From the NCBI GenBank assembly GCA_030272155.1, contig CP126204.1, positions 1,913,501 to 1,977,500 of the forward strand: a stretch of 64,000 bases of DNA. Reading direction: 5' to 3'. Below, piece after piece: positions 21,037-32,549 of this stretch. The position numbers and the translations under genes were made by a program. A model generated the notes under the pieces. The model did no database searches. It saw nothing but the letters and a program-made list of their open reading frames with translations, and was not told where the DNA came from. The stretch comes from Tetradesmus obliquus. Lineage: Eukaryota; Chlorophyta; Chlorophyceae; Sphaeropleales; Scenedesmaceae. Numbering within the stretch: the stretch's first letter is position 1; each line of letters starts with the position of its first letter.

Positions 21037-22714
21037 GCGAAGTGGGGCCATCTACTAGTTGTAAGCACACCACGGTTGGCAGCAAGCCACTTCAGCGCGC
21101 CTCAAGACTTGGCTGCCAGCAAGGCCTGCCCACAGAAGGAGCAGCAGCAGCACACAGCAGCTGCAGGACTGCACAGAGGCTGCGATGTGAGTGCAGGCAC
21201 CTGTTCAACAGACAGCACCCCAGAGGCTGTTGTGCAACTTTAGCTCAGCCCACATCATGCTGGTGTAGTCCCTGGATCTGGCGTCCAAGGTGCAGAATCT
21301 TGATAGGTGCAACTTGCACATGATGACATGTTGCAGGTATTGCATACTTGTAGACTAGTTAGCGAGTTCTTGGTTGCAGACACTCTACACTGGTAGACTA
21401 GTTAGCAAGTTCTTGGTGTTGTTGTAGAATGTACATTTTGCATGCATTTGACAGCATTGCATGACAGGGATCACCCTGCACTGTTGCTGTGTCACAACGC
21501 ATGAAACATCATAAGCATGAACTTGAATCTGATACGCATGCATGACCAACACCACATGATCGATGGCTTGCTGCCCATTGGCATGCGCCAATCAGCAGCT
21601 GATCCTGCTAGCACCAGTTTTGTTATTTGTTGTTATATCACAGAAGGTATGTCACATGCTTGTTACAACAGGTAGAGTTGTTACATGAGTGCCACCATAC
21701 ATGCATCAGAGGCAGGCAGCACCAGTATCATGTATGGTTGCAGTTTCCTGAAATGCCAACATGGTGCTGCAAACTTGCAGCCTGTCATATGGCAGGCTGC
21801 CAGTTGATCACCATGACTTGGCCAACATGAGAATATGAATGCCGTGCGAGCCATGGTGTCACCACAGCCTTGCAGCTGGCAAGCAAGGCACCACGTGCCT
21901 CTTTGTGTGGACACATACTCAAAGTTCAAAAGGCCGCCTTCAGTGCGGCGCTGTTTGCTGCGTGCCTTGTTGCAGCAGCATACGTGCTTGTGAGACTGCT
22001 GGTTTTGCGGGACGCCTGCAGCATTGCCGCAGTGGCTAACTTGAGCCAGACCGGGCAATACTACTGCCACTGCGGCACTCTTTGGACTGCCAGATCTGCC
22101 ACCCACTGGCACTGGCAGGTACTGCTCTTTGGACTGCCAGATCTGCCACCCACTGGCACTGGCAGGTACTGCAGCAGTACCTGCCAGTGCCAGTGGGTGG
22201 CAGATCTGGCAGTCCAAAGAGATGCTTGTTGCTCATAGGTGAAGCATGCTTCGGATGCAGCGGACACATAGCTGAAATTTTGTACATCGTGATCAATGTC
22301 AGGCGCAGCTGCAGCACATGACGGTTGGCACGGCAGTGGGGTCACCTTGGGTCAATCTGGGGGGCCCGCCGGCACCAAAGTAACTGAGCGACCGCTGCAC
22401 CCGAGCAGTGATGCATACTGGTCAATATGCAAAAACTGCTCAGATCGTAGATTTTGGCTGCTGTTTCGTGACTGAGGTGACTACGTGACCTTCAACCGCC
22501 AGCTGACATGTCCGATGAAGCGGGAAGTGCGTGTTGAAGCTATGGTGAATCTTTCCCAACATGATGCAATATCTTATTTGTTTTTCGCACATGAAATCGC
22601 CCCTTGCTGTGAAGATTGTGCTCCAATCAGGGACCTGCGACACCAGGCAGCTTCACCCGTCCAATTCGCTGCCTTGACAAACACACATAGCTTTTTGCAC
22701 ACTACTGATTACAA
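21037..22714. other. Intergenic region with tandem and palindromic repeats
   Basis: No gene recognised. It contains a duplicated ~35 bp segment around 21340-21420 (TAGACTAGTTAGC twice) and the palindrome at 22078-22221 described separately. The right end is the 5' flank of the prolyl hydroxylase gene. Confidence 0.5.
22078..22221. repeat. Three-copy 48 bp unit: direct repeat plus 97 bp near-perfect palindrome
   Basis: A 48 bp unit (starting CTCTTTGGACTGCCAGATCT) occurs at 22078-22125, again overlapping by one base at 22125-22172, and then as an exact-looking reverse complement at 22174-22221, with a single A (22173) as spacer. The last two form a 48 bp-stem hairpin with a one-base gap. No ORF or splice logic explains it. 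Confidence 0.9.
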
Positions 22715-24250
22715 ATGGGCGATGCACCACGCCGGTTAGCTGCGATCGTGCTGCTAGGTGCCTTGTGCTGCTGCTGTTACTACACCCAAGTCAGCAGGGC
22801 AGAAAGTGTAGGCTATGGCGAGCTAGAGGTACGCTGCACGGCCAGATGACGCCACTGCATGTCCATGTGATTCATACTGCAAGTGAAGCTTCATGCAGTG
22901 ACGCTGGAGAGGCAGGGGCAGCTTCAGCAACAACAAGCAGTTGGCAGCAGCATGCTGCAAGTACCCATGCACACAGCAACACAGAATACCACACGACCCA
23001 GCATACTGTTAGTAAAAAAATCAACTTGCAGGAAGAGTGGCGAGGCGAGGTGGTGCAGCTGTCGTGGAAGCCACGCGCCTTTCATATAAAGGGCTTCTTG
23101 TCAGAAGAAGAGTGCGACCACATCATCAACACTGTGAGTTGCAGTTGTATTTTGTTGCTGCATTGGTGCAGCAGACATGGCGGCAGCTGCACCGGCATGC
23201 ACAGCGCACAGCACAGCACGGCAAAACAAATGAGCAGCAGCAGCGTGGGCTTGTGCTGCGTGGACGGCCCAGCAGCACCGATGCCTGGCAACCAGGAGCA
23301 GCTGTGCTGCTTCAGCAAGAGGCAGCTGGTGAGCAGTACCTCTGGCGGCCGTACCTGCTTGCAGGACGGTGTTGGGCGCAGTTTGATGTATCAAGCAGCG
23401 CTTGGGACATACGCGCTTTCTCCCGGCAGCACCATATGCTCAGCAGCTGCCCAGAAAAGCCGCTCAGCCTACCATAGAGCGCCCTTGTAAAGCTCCTCTC
23501 GTGCCTTGGTCACGACACAGGAAGCCCGCGACAGGTGCATGTTCTGCTGATAGTTGACTGGTGTGCACGCCAGTCGGAGGGCAAGTAATAGGCTTTATGT
23601 GCCGCCCTGCCTGCAGTCAAAGCCACAGTTGGAGGAGTCCCTCGTGGTCAACAGCGACACTGGGAAGTTCATGAAGAGCACTGTGCGCACCAGCTTAGGG
23701 GCGCAGTTTGGGCGCGGTTTTGATGCTGTCTTCAGGCGCATTGAGAAACGTATCGCATCCGTCACCATGATCCCCGTAGGTAGGGATAGCGGAAGCAGTG
23801 CCACCTGCACTGCATGCCTGAGCTGCATACATGTGTGAATTTTGTCTCCGGCGCATTGCGAAGCGCATCGCATGCGTCACCATGATCCCAGTCGGTAGGG
23901 ATAGCGGAAGAAGTGCCAGCTGCGTTGCATGCCTGAGCTGCATACATGTGTGAAAGTTTGTCTTCCGGCACATTGAGAAGCGCATCGCATCCGTCACCAT
24001 GATCCCCGTAGGTAGGGAGTGCGGAAGAAGTGCCAGCCGCGCTGCATGCCTGGGCTGCATACATGTGTGAAGTTTGTGTTGCGGCGCATTGAGAAGCGCA
24101 TCGCGTCCGTCACCATGATCCCCGTTGGTGCGAGATCAAGTGACAGCTGGCTGCATCTCGGCTGCCAGCACCACCTACCGTAGTAGTATGGCGGTGGAGT
24201 TGGAGATGCTTGGCTTGCTGGCGGGCAGCATAATGCTGCTGGTGCCTTCA

Positions 24251-24281
<31 letters not shown>

Positions 24282-26312
24282 ATCCTGCTGCTGCTGCTGC
24301 TGCTGCCGCCGCCGTGCCTGCTGGCCACAGAGCACCAGGAGGGCACGCAAGTGCTGCACTATGTGAATGGCCAGAAGTACGACGTGCACTACGACACTTT
24401 CCATGACACAGTCAACTCCCGCAAGTGAGTTGTCACGTGCTGCAGAACATGGTGGTCTCTGGCTTGCAGCAGCAGCAGCAGCAGCAGCAAACACGCCAAA
24501 GTCTTGGTGAACGCTGATGAGCTTAGCTGACCTAACAACGCAGGTCAGTTTCCTGCAACGCAGGCACACAACAAGCTGCTGCTGCCGCTGCTGTCTTTTG
24601 ACAACGCAGGGAGAATGGCGGCCAGCGCATTGTCACTTTCCTGATGTATCTGTCCACACCAGAGGAGGGAGGCGAGACAGTGTTCCCCTTTGCAGACCTC
24701 AAGGTGAGCTTGCAGCGCTGCAAGCAGCCTTGGTTTGCTTTTTGCGTAACACTGCACATATTGTGCTGCCGGCACTGCGCCGATGCCACCAACCATACCA
24801 GATGGCAGCGTGGCAGCATCTTTTGCAGAGCTCTGTGTGTGTATTAGGCACCAGCATTGCAAGATGCCCCTGCTGCTGAACCTAGCTACTCTGGTACAGC
24901 GCACAACTGCAGGTGGTGTAGGTGCCACTGTTGGTTGTGCTGGTGCCAGCGTCCGGGCTACTGCGGCGGTCTCCCTTTTCAAAGTTTCGAGCGAGCTTGT
25001 TCGTCCATCAAAGAATAGGCTGCATCATAAAGCTGGTGTGTTGGTGTCGGGGCGCGGCGTGCTGCAGGTGTCAGGGCCTGGCTGGAGCGAGTGTGCGCTT
25101 CAAGGCTTTGCACACAAGCCCAAGCGTGGCGACGCCATGATGTTCTACAGGTGCGCAGGTGGTAGCAGATCACACAATGACCTGGCATATATCAAGAGTG
25201 TCGCTGCTGCAGTGGAATATATGTGCAAGGACGCGGCTTCAGGGCTGGACGCGTGTGTGAGCAATGCACCGGCACTTGCAGCGTACGTGCAGCTGTTGCA
25301 GCCAATTTCAGCTCCAGTTCAATCCCGCTGCACTTCATCCGCATGTGCTGCTGCTGCTGCTACTGCTGTGCTGTTCCAACAGCTTGACGCCAGATGGCAA
25401 AGTTGACCCAGCCAGTCAGCACGGCAGCTGCCCCACGCTCAAAGGCACAACGTGGAGCGCCACAAAATGGATCCACATCTACCCAATCGTGCTGCTGCTG
25501 CTGCTGCTGCTGCTGCTGCAGCTTGACGCCAGACGGCAAGGTTGACCCAGCCAGCCAGCACGGCAGCTGCCCCACGCTGAAAGGCACAAAGTGGATCCAC
25601 ATCTACCCAATCGTGCTGCTGCTGCTGCTGCTGCTGCTGCCGCTGCTGCAGCTTGACGCCAGACGGCAAGGTTGACCCAGCCAGTCAGCATGGCAGCTGC
25701 CCAACTTTGAAAGGCACGAAATGGAGCGCGACCAAGTGGATCCACATCTACCCTTTTGGGATGGCGCCGCCAACACCAGACCCCAACGGCTGTGAGGACA
25801 CCAATGAGAGCTGCGCGGAGTGGTGAGCGACAGTGTATGTGTGTGCGTGCGCATGCGGTTTTGCGTGTGTCCATGGGACTGTGGGCTGACGTGTAGTTGT
25901 TGAGCGGGAGCGGAGCTGTGCTGTGGTTGACTTTTGTGTGTGAGTCTCAACAGCAGCTAAGCTAAGCTGATGGACAAACAAAAGTTGACCGTTGTAATTG
26001 CTGTGGTGTCTGGGGCGGCACTATCAGCCATGATCAGAACAGCAGCAGGAGCCCTGCCGGGCGCCCTTGTGCAAAGCACAACCGAGTGACCCCTGCTTGT
26101 TCCGGCAACAGTGACTCAGCACGCGATCCTCATCATCTGGCTGCCGTTTGTGTCTGCAACGTTCCTGCAGGGCCTTCTTTGATGAGTGCACGAAGAATCC
26201 GGGGTACATGCTGACTGGCTGCAAGAAGAGCTGCAAGACGTGTGGGCCTGCTGCTGCGGGTGCCCAAGCAGAGCACAGTGCAGGAGCCAAGGAAGCATTG
26301 AAGACTGCATGA
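22715..26312 (+). CDS. P4H: Prolyl 4-hydroxylase with signal sequence and C-terminal ShKT domain
   Basis: Eight exons: 22715-22828, 23032-23133, 23617-23779, 24331-24424, 24610-24703, 25068-25150, 25652-25822, 26171-26312; phases agree (320 aa). A 2-oxoglutarate/Fe(II) dioxygenase that hydroxylates proline in secretory-pathway proteins, in algae and plants typically Hyp-rich wall glycoproteins. Residues 1-30 are a hydrophobic signal or anchor sequence. WKPRAFHIKGFLSEEECDHI starts the fold. Iron ligands are His146 and Asp148 (VHYDTF) and His230 (SQHGSCP); the 2-OG lysine is Lys240 (GTKWSATKW). Residues 264-298 have six cysteines in ShKT spacing (CEDTNESCAEW ... CKKSCKTC), common at the end of plant and algal P4Hs. 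The ER/Golgi location is inferred. Exon 3 has three downstream edge copies and exon 7 two upstream ones. Confidence 0.93.
23780..24130 (+). repeat. Three-copy ~116 bp array of the 3' edge of prolyl hydroxylase exon 3
   Basis: RRIEKRIASVTMIPV plus the donor region is repeated after the real edge (23779) with copy edges near 23894, 24011 and 24127. The filler, with a conserved CATACATGTGTGAA motif, is repeated too. The last copy has lost the GTAGGTAGGG donor context. Confidence 0.85.
25378..25651 (+). repeat. Two copies of prolyl hydroxylase exon 7 edge separated by (CTG)n acceptors
   Basis: Segments encoding LTPDGKVDPASQHGSCPTLK and on to KWIHIYP begin near 25383 and 25522. Each copy runs into CTG repeats ending in CAG, which form the next acceptor; the real exon starts at 25652. 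Both copies retain an open frame over the exon part. Confidence 0.85.
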
Positions 26313-26801
26313 GCTGCTGCTGAAGGACTCTTTAGGTTCTACCATGGTGGATTCGTCGCTTTGGGGTTGTAGTTTGGCCACGAGTTGCACTCTGTTGACG
26401 GTGGCAGGCCCACCAGGCACATGAGGGTTGTGAGGGTTGTTTTATGCTCTACAGCAGCGTTTGCGTCCGAAAGGACTGATGGTTTGAATCAAATTCGATT
26501 AAAAGCCAAAAGGCTGCGTGGAGATGTTGCGTGTAGGCAAGCTGTTGTGGCCTCAAAGATGCTTTGAAGCCGTATCTTGGTGACAGGGTGGTCAGGGACC
26601 CACGTGCTGCTGACGGCAAACCCCATGTGCACGATCTGGCGCTCACTCCGTTCCAAATCACTCGTTTGTCTGACATTGTCTGCTACATTAGGTCTCTGGC
26701 GAGATCCCCTGAACAGCTGCGAACGAAGTCGCGGGTGACCCACACAGTCCAGCCTCAGTACTCAATTCGCTCGCAGTAATTGAACAGCAGCTGTGACTAC
26801 C
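26313..26801. other. Intergenic region
   Basis: About 490 bp between the prolyl hydroxylase stop and the ankyrin-kinase start. No feature recognised. Confidence 0.5.
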
Positions 26802-27743
26802 ATGCATGAGGCGCAGCCCGATGGGGCGCGCCGCACCTCTTTCAGTCTCATGGAGCGTGCAGTAGCAGCAGACAACAAGTCACCGCCTATAGGAGACGAC
26901 ACCAGCACGCACGGAGCCTCTTTGCATGGAGAGAACGCAGCTCGCCGCCAGGTGGGGCTGTTGGGCTGTACCGTGTTCTGCCATGCCCCCCATGTGACTT
27001 GCTGCTGCTACTGCTCACATGCACCCCTCATCTGCTTCTGGTTCTTATAGGCATGTGAATTGCGTCGTGTTGTTGTTTGCAGGCTATTACCGAGCTGCTG
27101 TTCTTTGCTTCTGTGGGAGATGTGAGCCGGTGCAAGAAGATCTGCAAGACATGGCGCATCCAGGTGTGCACACGCACAGCAGAGTATGCTTGCACAGTCG
27201 CGGCGGGCAGGTCAGCCAGCAACTCCAGATTGCAGCGCTATTGAGCAACGCACATTAATACGAACTACCCCCACAGAAAAGACTTGACAGCACAAGTCTT
27301 GCAGCGCAATGCAAGGGCTTGTTCCTGCAGCCATTAGACATGCCCAGATGGCTGGCACCTTGCTTGGTGTGATTGGCTGCAAGAGGGCCCACACATGCGC
27401 AGCACAAAGGCAGCAGCATGTTTGCACTTCACTCAGTTAGCAAGCCTTAATTCATGACGCGGCTTGGCTTGCAAGCTCTGGCATGAGCTGGTGTGCTGCC
27501 GGCAACAGCATGTAACTGTCAACACATGTTCACCCGCAGGCACACATCTGCAGCTCTGCTACACCATAGCATGGTGTGACGTATGACACCATTCATAGTC
27601 TCAGTTTTGTTCCGTTTGCCTTATTGACTGCTGTGCCTGCTTGGCTGCTGTGACTGCAGCCACAAGAGGCGTCCTGCTGCGACTATGACAAGCGCACACC
27701 ACTGTGAGCAGCGGCTGCATCTGCCGCAGCTGCGACAATGCAA

Positions 27744-27778
<35 letters not shown>

Positions 27779-28203
27779 GTCATCCGACTGCTCCGGTGCA
27801 GCCAGTTGCTATGTCTGGCAGTCTGAAATGGTAGATGACAGTGACATTTGTGAATCAAGCAATACACGTGCTCAGGGGTGACTGTTGCAGGCTGCAGTGT
27901 GTCCAGTGCAGAAGAGCAGCTGGTGGCACACTGGGTTGCAGTGGAGTGCAGCGACCAGTTTACAATGCTTGCAGCCGCACTGGCATGGCGGTAGCGTGCC
28001 AGCCAGAGCAGCAGCAGCAGCAGCAGCAGTAGCTCAGCCGCATCAATCAGCGTGTGTGTTGCTGCTGATCAACTGCACACACCATGTGTGCTGGCCTTCC
28101 AGCCACCTATTGGCACCCACAGCTACAACTTGTCTTCCTGTGGCGCTGACACAACAGCTGCTGCTGCTGCTGCAACGGCTGCTGCTACTGCTGCTGCTGC
28201 TGC

Positions 28204-28236
<33 letters not shown>

Positions 28237-31200
28237 GGCAGTCACCTGGCAGCTGCGGAGGGCTGCTACTCAGTGGCGGCGTGGCTGCTGAAGGAGATCG
28301 GCACAGCAGCAAACCCAGTGGACAGGTTCAAGCGCACGCCGCTGGAGGTGCGGTTTGTTTTATAGTTCGGCTGTGAACAAAACAGCAGGCCAACAGCAGC
28401 AACCGCAGGCGAACCAGAGGTTGTGACGTGCTGCTGCTAGGTGTGTCGAATATGGGCCAGTTTGCAAGTGTGCATCTGCCCGGCAGCCAGTCCAGTGGAC
28501 AGGTTCAGCTGCACATTTAAGGAGGTGTGCAGGGTTGCCTGAATACTTCCTGTTGTACTGCCCTTACTCCCATGCGTGTGCTGCTGACTTCACTGCCTGC
28601 AGGATGCTGTGTGTGGCGACCACGGAGAAGTGGTGTCGCTGCTGCTGCTGCTGCTTCTGCACGATGGCGGCACGGTCACCAACACTGCCTGCTGTACTGC
28701 TCTTGTACTGCCTGTGTACTGCAGGATGCTGTGCGGTGGGACCACGGAGAGGTGTCGCTGCTGCTGCACCACGGCGGCAAGGTCACCAACACTGCCTGCT
28801 GTACTGCCCTTGTACTGCCGTTGTACTGCAGGATGCTGTGCGTGGCGACCACGGAGAAGTGGTGTCGCTGCTCCTGCACCACGGCGGCAAGGTCACCAGC
28901 AAAGAGGGTGTGCTGATTGATCTGGGGGACAGCACGCTCAGCGGCAACGTGCGCATCTTTGGAGAGATTGATCCAGAGTGGGAGCTGGACCCAAAGCAGA
29001 TTGTGTTTGAGCAGAAGGTAGGGATGGATGGTTTTAAGGTTCAGAGGTGGAGAGGTGGAGTTGCTTACACAGCTGCGCTCCAGCTGCCTCCACAAATGCC
29101 GCAAATCATTCTCCTCAACTGCTGCAATACACTTAATGCGCGAGTTGCGGTCTGTGACTTCTGCTACCTTGCGGCTGCAATTCTCTGCAGGTGGGCGAGT
29201 GCAAGTTTGCTCGCTGCGTGCTGCATTTTGTGACTGCACAAATCTTCAAGATTGCTGTTTTCCGACAATTGAGGTTTGTGGCTGTGTGATTTCATCATGC
29301 AGGTGGGCGAGGGCGAGTTTGGTGTGGCGACCGCACGGTCCTTGTTTTCTGCTGTTCACACTGAACAGCTTATCTTTTTTGTTGCCTTCCGCCTGTTATG
29401 TGCCGTGCAAGTGGGCGAAAACGAGTTTGGTGTGGTGTACCGCGCCCTCCTTTCTTTTCTGGTGCTATCACCGAAACATATTCAAACTGTGCATTGCCTT
29501 GTGCCTGTGCCGTTCCGTGCAGGTGGGCGAGGGCGAGTTTGGTGTGGTGTACCGCGCGCAGTACCTGGGTACCACGGTGGCAGTCAAGGTGCTCAAGGAC
29601 ACCAACGTGGTGGCGCTGGGAGACTTCAGGTGACAATTGAAGCTGTTATAACATGTTATTTCACATGTTCACATGTGACACGATGGTTAAAGCTTGTGTC
29701 CGCTGCAGTTTTGTGTGTCAATGACCAACAAAAGCAAAGTCCTGTCCTGCGCTTGCACATACGATACTGCTTGCAACACCCTACGCAGCAGCGCTGTACA
29801 CACAAGCTGTGATGCTGGAGCATCACCCATGCTTTGCAATGCTTGATAACGTGGTGTCTTGCATTGCAGTGACAATGTTACGACAAAGTGTTGATGCAGT
29901 AGACGCAATAAACTGCTCTGTGCTGTCCTGCAGGACTGAGATGAACGTGCTGCAGAAGGTGCACCACCCGCACACGGTGCAGTTCTTTGGCGCCGTCACC
30001 AAGCAGACGCCCTACATGATCGTGACCGAGTTCATGTCATGCGGCAGCATGGCTGACATGTTCAGGTGCGGTTTGGGTTTGGGTTTCAAGCTGTGGGTGA
30101 GGTTTTTAGGGTGCAGCATATCATGCTGCGTGATTGTAACCGAGGTCATGTCCTGGGGCAGCATGGCGGACATGGCGTGGTTCAGGTTTGTGGTTGGGAT
30201 GTTAGGTTGAGCATATCATCAAGCATGATTGTGACAGAGTTCATGTCCTGCGGAAGCATGGCCGACATTTTCAGGTGCGTGGTTCAGGCTGTGGTTGAGG
30301 TGTCAGTTTCCAGCTTGTCATCATGATAGACCTTGGCCGATCATGTCCTGCGGCAGCATGGCCGACATGCTCGGGGTTGTGATTAAGGCTGCGGTTGAAG
30401 CTGTGAGGCTCTGGCTTGTCATCACAACACATCAAATGACATTAACAATGATGAATCTCCATGCAGGTCCAAGGAGTTCCCCAGCCTGAGGCGCTCCGTG
30501 CAGCTGGCGCTGGACTGCGCGCGTGGCATCGCCTACCTGCACAACCACAACCCACTGTCCATCATCCACAGGTGCGCCGCACTGTCTTCCATACTCTGTA
30601 TATTGAAATGGACATCATCCACAGGTGTGTACACTGCACCTCCAGAACCTCTAATCATATGCGAACCCATGCATCATGTGCAGCATGCGAGCATCTGGAG
30701 CATGTGAGATTTGTGACGGCTGCCACAACAAAGGGCAGGTGGGATGCACAGATGAACAGTGTCGTAGGGAGCACACAGCCCAGGTGCTGTTGATGTGGCA
30801 GCACTCCCATGCCCCTCTTCTCCAACCCTAAACCACACATGCACACATCCTACCCCTTAACCCCTGCCACACCTGAACCCAGGGACCTGAAGCCCGCCAA
30901 CCTCATGATTGGCGGATCCCACGTGGACACCGACATGCACCGGCGGCTGCTGCTGCACGAGCTCGGCACAGTCAAAATCGCCGACTTTGGACTGTCAAAG
31001 TCGCTCAAACTGAACAAGGGCGGAGATCCAGGCGATACACCGGAGGGTAGCAGGCAGGGTGGCAGCACTGCTGCTGCTGCTGCTGCTGCTTCTGGGGAGG
31101 ATGATTCGGCGCAGCCTCGGCACGAGCAGAAGATGAAGCAGGCGCATAGCTACAAGCTGACGGGCGAGACAGGCTCCTACAGGTGTGGCGAGTATCTAGT

Positions 31201-32373
31201 AGTTGTGTGCATGCTTTGCTTTTGATTTGTTGGTCGGAGACTGGCGCTGCGTGTTTTGTGTGGGGGTGCAACGGGCTGAGGAACTCTTATGAATAGCAGT
31301 TATGGTGAGGCACTGTTCTCACGGCATCATGGCGGATCTGCTCCGGCACTGCTGCAGCTGCAACGTCTGGACTGGAGTTGAAGTGTCAGCGAGCATGATA
31401 AGTGCAGCCAGCAAACCCTCTCGCTCCCGTACCTGTCAAGTCACATGTCACGCTCCTGTGCAAAATGCTGTCACTGTTTTGAATTGTAACAATGCAACAG
31501 GTACATGGCCCCGGTGGTGTTCCCCCACGAGCTGTACAACCACAAGGTGCACCAGTATGCTCCCTCACACACCCCGGACCACTTGTCACACTCTGTCTGA
31601 TCACACTTCTGCCACCTTGCTCTCACTCTTTTCAAAATGACAGGTACATGGCCCCGGAGGTGTTCCGCCACGAGCTGTACAACCACAAGGTGGACCAGTA
31701 CGCCTTTGCCATGATCTGCTACCAGCTCTTCCAGGGTTTGCCGCCCTTCTATACCCTGGACCCGGTGCAGGCGGCTCGCGCAGCAGCACAGCACAGCGCA
31801 CGGCCAGAGTGGAGCGCGCTGAACAGGTGATTAATGCTTTGCATGACAAGTCTGTTTCCAGCTGTCGTTTCCCTGTGATCAATGCTTTACTGTGCTGTTT
31901 AGGGTTTGTCATGTGTGGCTGTTTGAGCAGTGGAAATCATCGAAAGGCTGAGCCAAGGCGATGTCCAAAGACATGCACAGAACTGTGTCATTGGAGCAAG
32001 CAAGGACGTAGTTTGTTGCATGGTTATTCTGGTCGCATGGCGCTTGGTCAAACCTTGGTCAAGGCTGGTGAAGTCAACAGCAGTGTGCTGCTTTTCAATG
32101 TTTCTGCTGTGCAGGCAGCACAGGCGCGTGCCTGATGCGCTGAAGGACCTAGTGGGACGCTGCTGGGATGCGGATTACGACAAGCGCCCAGAAATGACAG
32201 AGGTATGTTACAAATTTACACAAAATAACATGCGGAAGCATCAACCCAGCAGCGGTGTGGGCAAGCTATGGGGCATGATCTGAGCCGCTGCTTGCTGCAT
32301 GCACCTCAGATGAGGCATATGTTCGCATTTTTACTCACGCTGCTGCTGGTGCTGCTGCTGGTGCTGCTGCTGG

Positions 32374-32445
<72 letters not shown>

Positions 32446-32549
32446 AGGTGATTGAAGAGCTGCAGCGTGTGCTGAAGGAGCTTCCGCTGGACTCTTCGGT
32501 GTCACAGCAGCACAGCAACAGCAGCGGTGGATGCTGCAGCATGCAGTAA
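26802..32549 (+). CDS. Ankyrin-repeat protein kinase (plant VIK/ILK-type, Raf-like) with C-terminal CaaX-like motif
   Basis: Twelve exons: 26802-26951, 27083-27163, 27660-27703, 28242-28347, 28832-29017, 29523-29629, 29934-30065, 30467-30571, 30883-31182, 31644-31826, 32115-32202, 32448-32549; phases agree (527 aa). Ankyrin repeats cover about 51-150 (TELLFFASVGDVSRCKKI, DYDKRTPLHLAAAEGCYSVA, VDRFKRTPLEDAVRGDHGEV). Kinase domain: VGEGEFGVVYRA (190-201), VAVK Lys211, HRDLKPAN (His303-Asp305), ADFGLSKS (DFG 338-340), YRYMAPEVFRH, DYDKRPEMTEV. All catalytic residues are present. A 40-residue insert with poly-Ala lies after DFG. The protein ends GCCSMQ, whose last four residues (CSMQ) fit a farnesylation-type CaaX box, suggesting membrane attachment. 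The first ATG is used; an upstream in-frame GTG is not. Family members act in plant signalling; the substrate here is unknown. Confidence 0.93.
28490..28527 (+). repeat. Copy of the 3' edge of ankyrin-kinase exon 4
   Basis: PVDRF-like segment plus GAG and a GTGTGC donor, about 178 bp after the real edge at 28347. Confidence 0.65.
28600..28831 (+). repeat. Two copies of the 5' edge of ankyrin-kinase exon 5
   Basis: DAVCGDHGEVVSLLLLLLLH-like and DAV-like segments behind TGCAG start near 28604 and 28726; the real exon starts at 28832. The first copy has an internal CTG expansion. The GTACTGC-rich filler is repeated with each copy. Confidence 0.8.
29188..29522 (+). repeat. Three copies of the Gly-loop exon edge of the ankyrin kinase
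   Basis: Segments beginning VGECKFA, VGEGEFGVATA and VGENEFGVVYRA occur near 29192, 29303 and 29411; the real exon is at 29523. Spacing is about 110 bp. The decayed copies alter conserved Gly-loop residues. Confidence 0.8.
30120..30375 (+). repeat. Three copies of the 3' edge of ankyrin-kinase exon 7
   Basis: VIVTEVMSWGSMADM, MIVTEFMSCGSMADIF and MSCGSMADM segments follow the real edge (30065), each ahead of TTCAGGT or similar. They are spaced about 90-110 bp. Confidence 0.8.
31498..31562 (+). repeat. Copy of the 5' edge of ankyrin-kinase exon 10
   Basis: Reads YMAPVVFPHELYNHKVHQY behind ACAG, 143 bp upstream of the real exon at 31644 (YMAPEVFRHELYNHKVDQY). Confidence 0.8.
32338..32447 (+). 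repeat. (CTG)n tract, ~110 bp, forming the last acceptor of the ankyrin kinase
   Basis: CTG/GTG units lead without interruption into CAG at 32445-32447, the acceptor of the final exon. There is no separate pyrimidine tract. Confidence 0.85.

Noticed and set aside
28052..28312. Poly-Ala, poly-Leu and poly-Ser ORFs in the ankyrin-kinase intron
   Set aside because: They are the (CTG)n acceptor tract read in each frame. The real exon begins at 28242.
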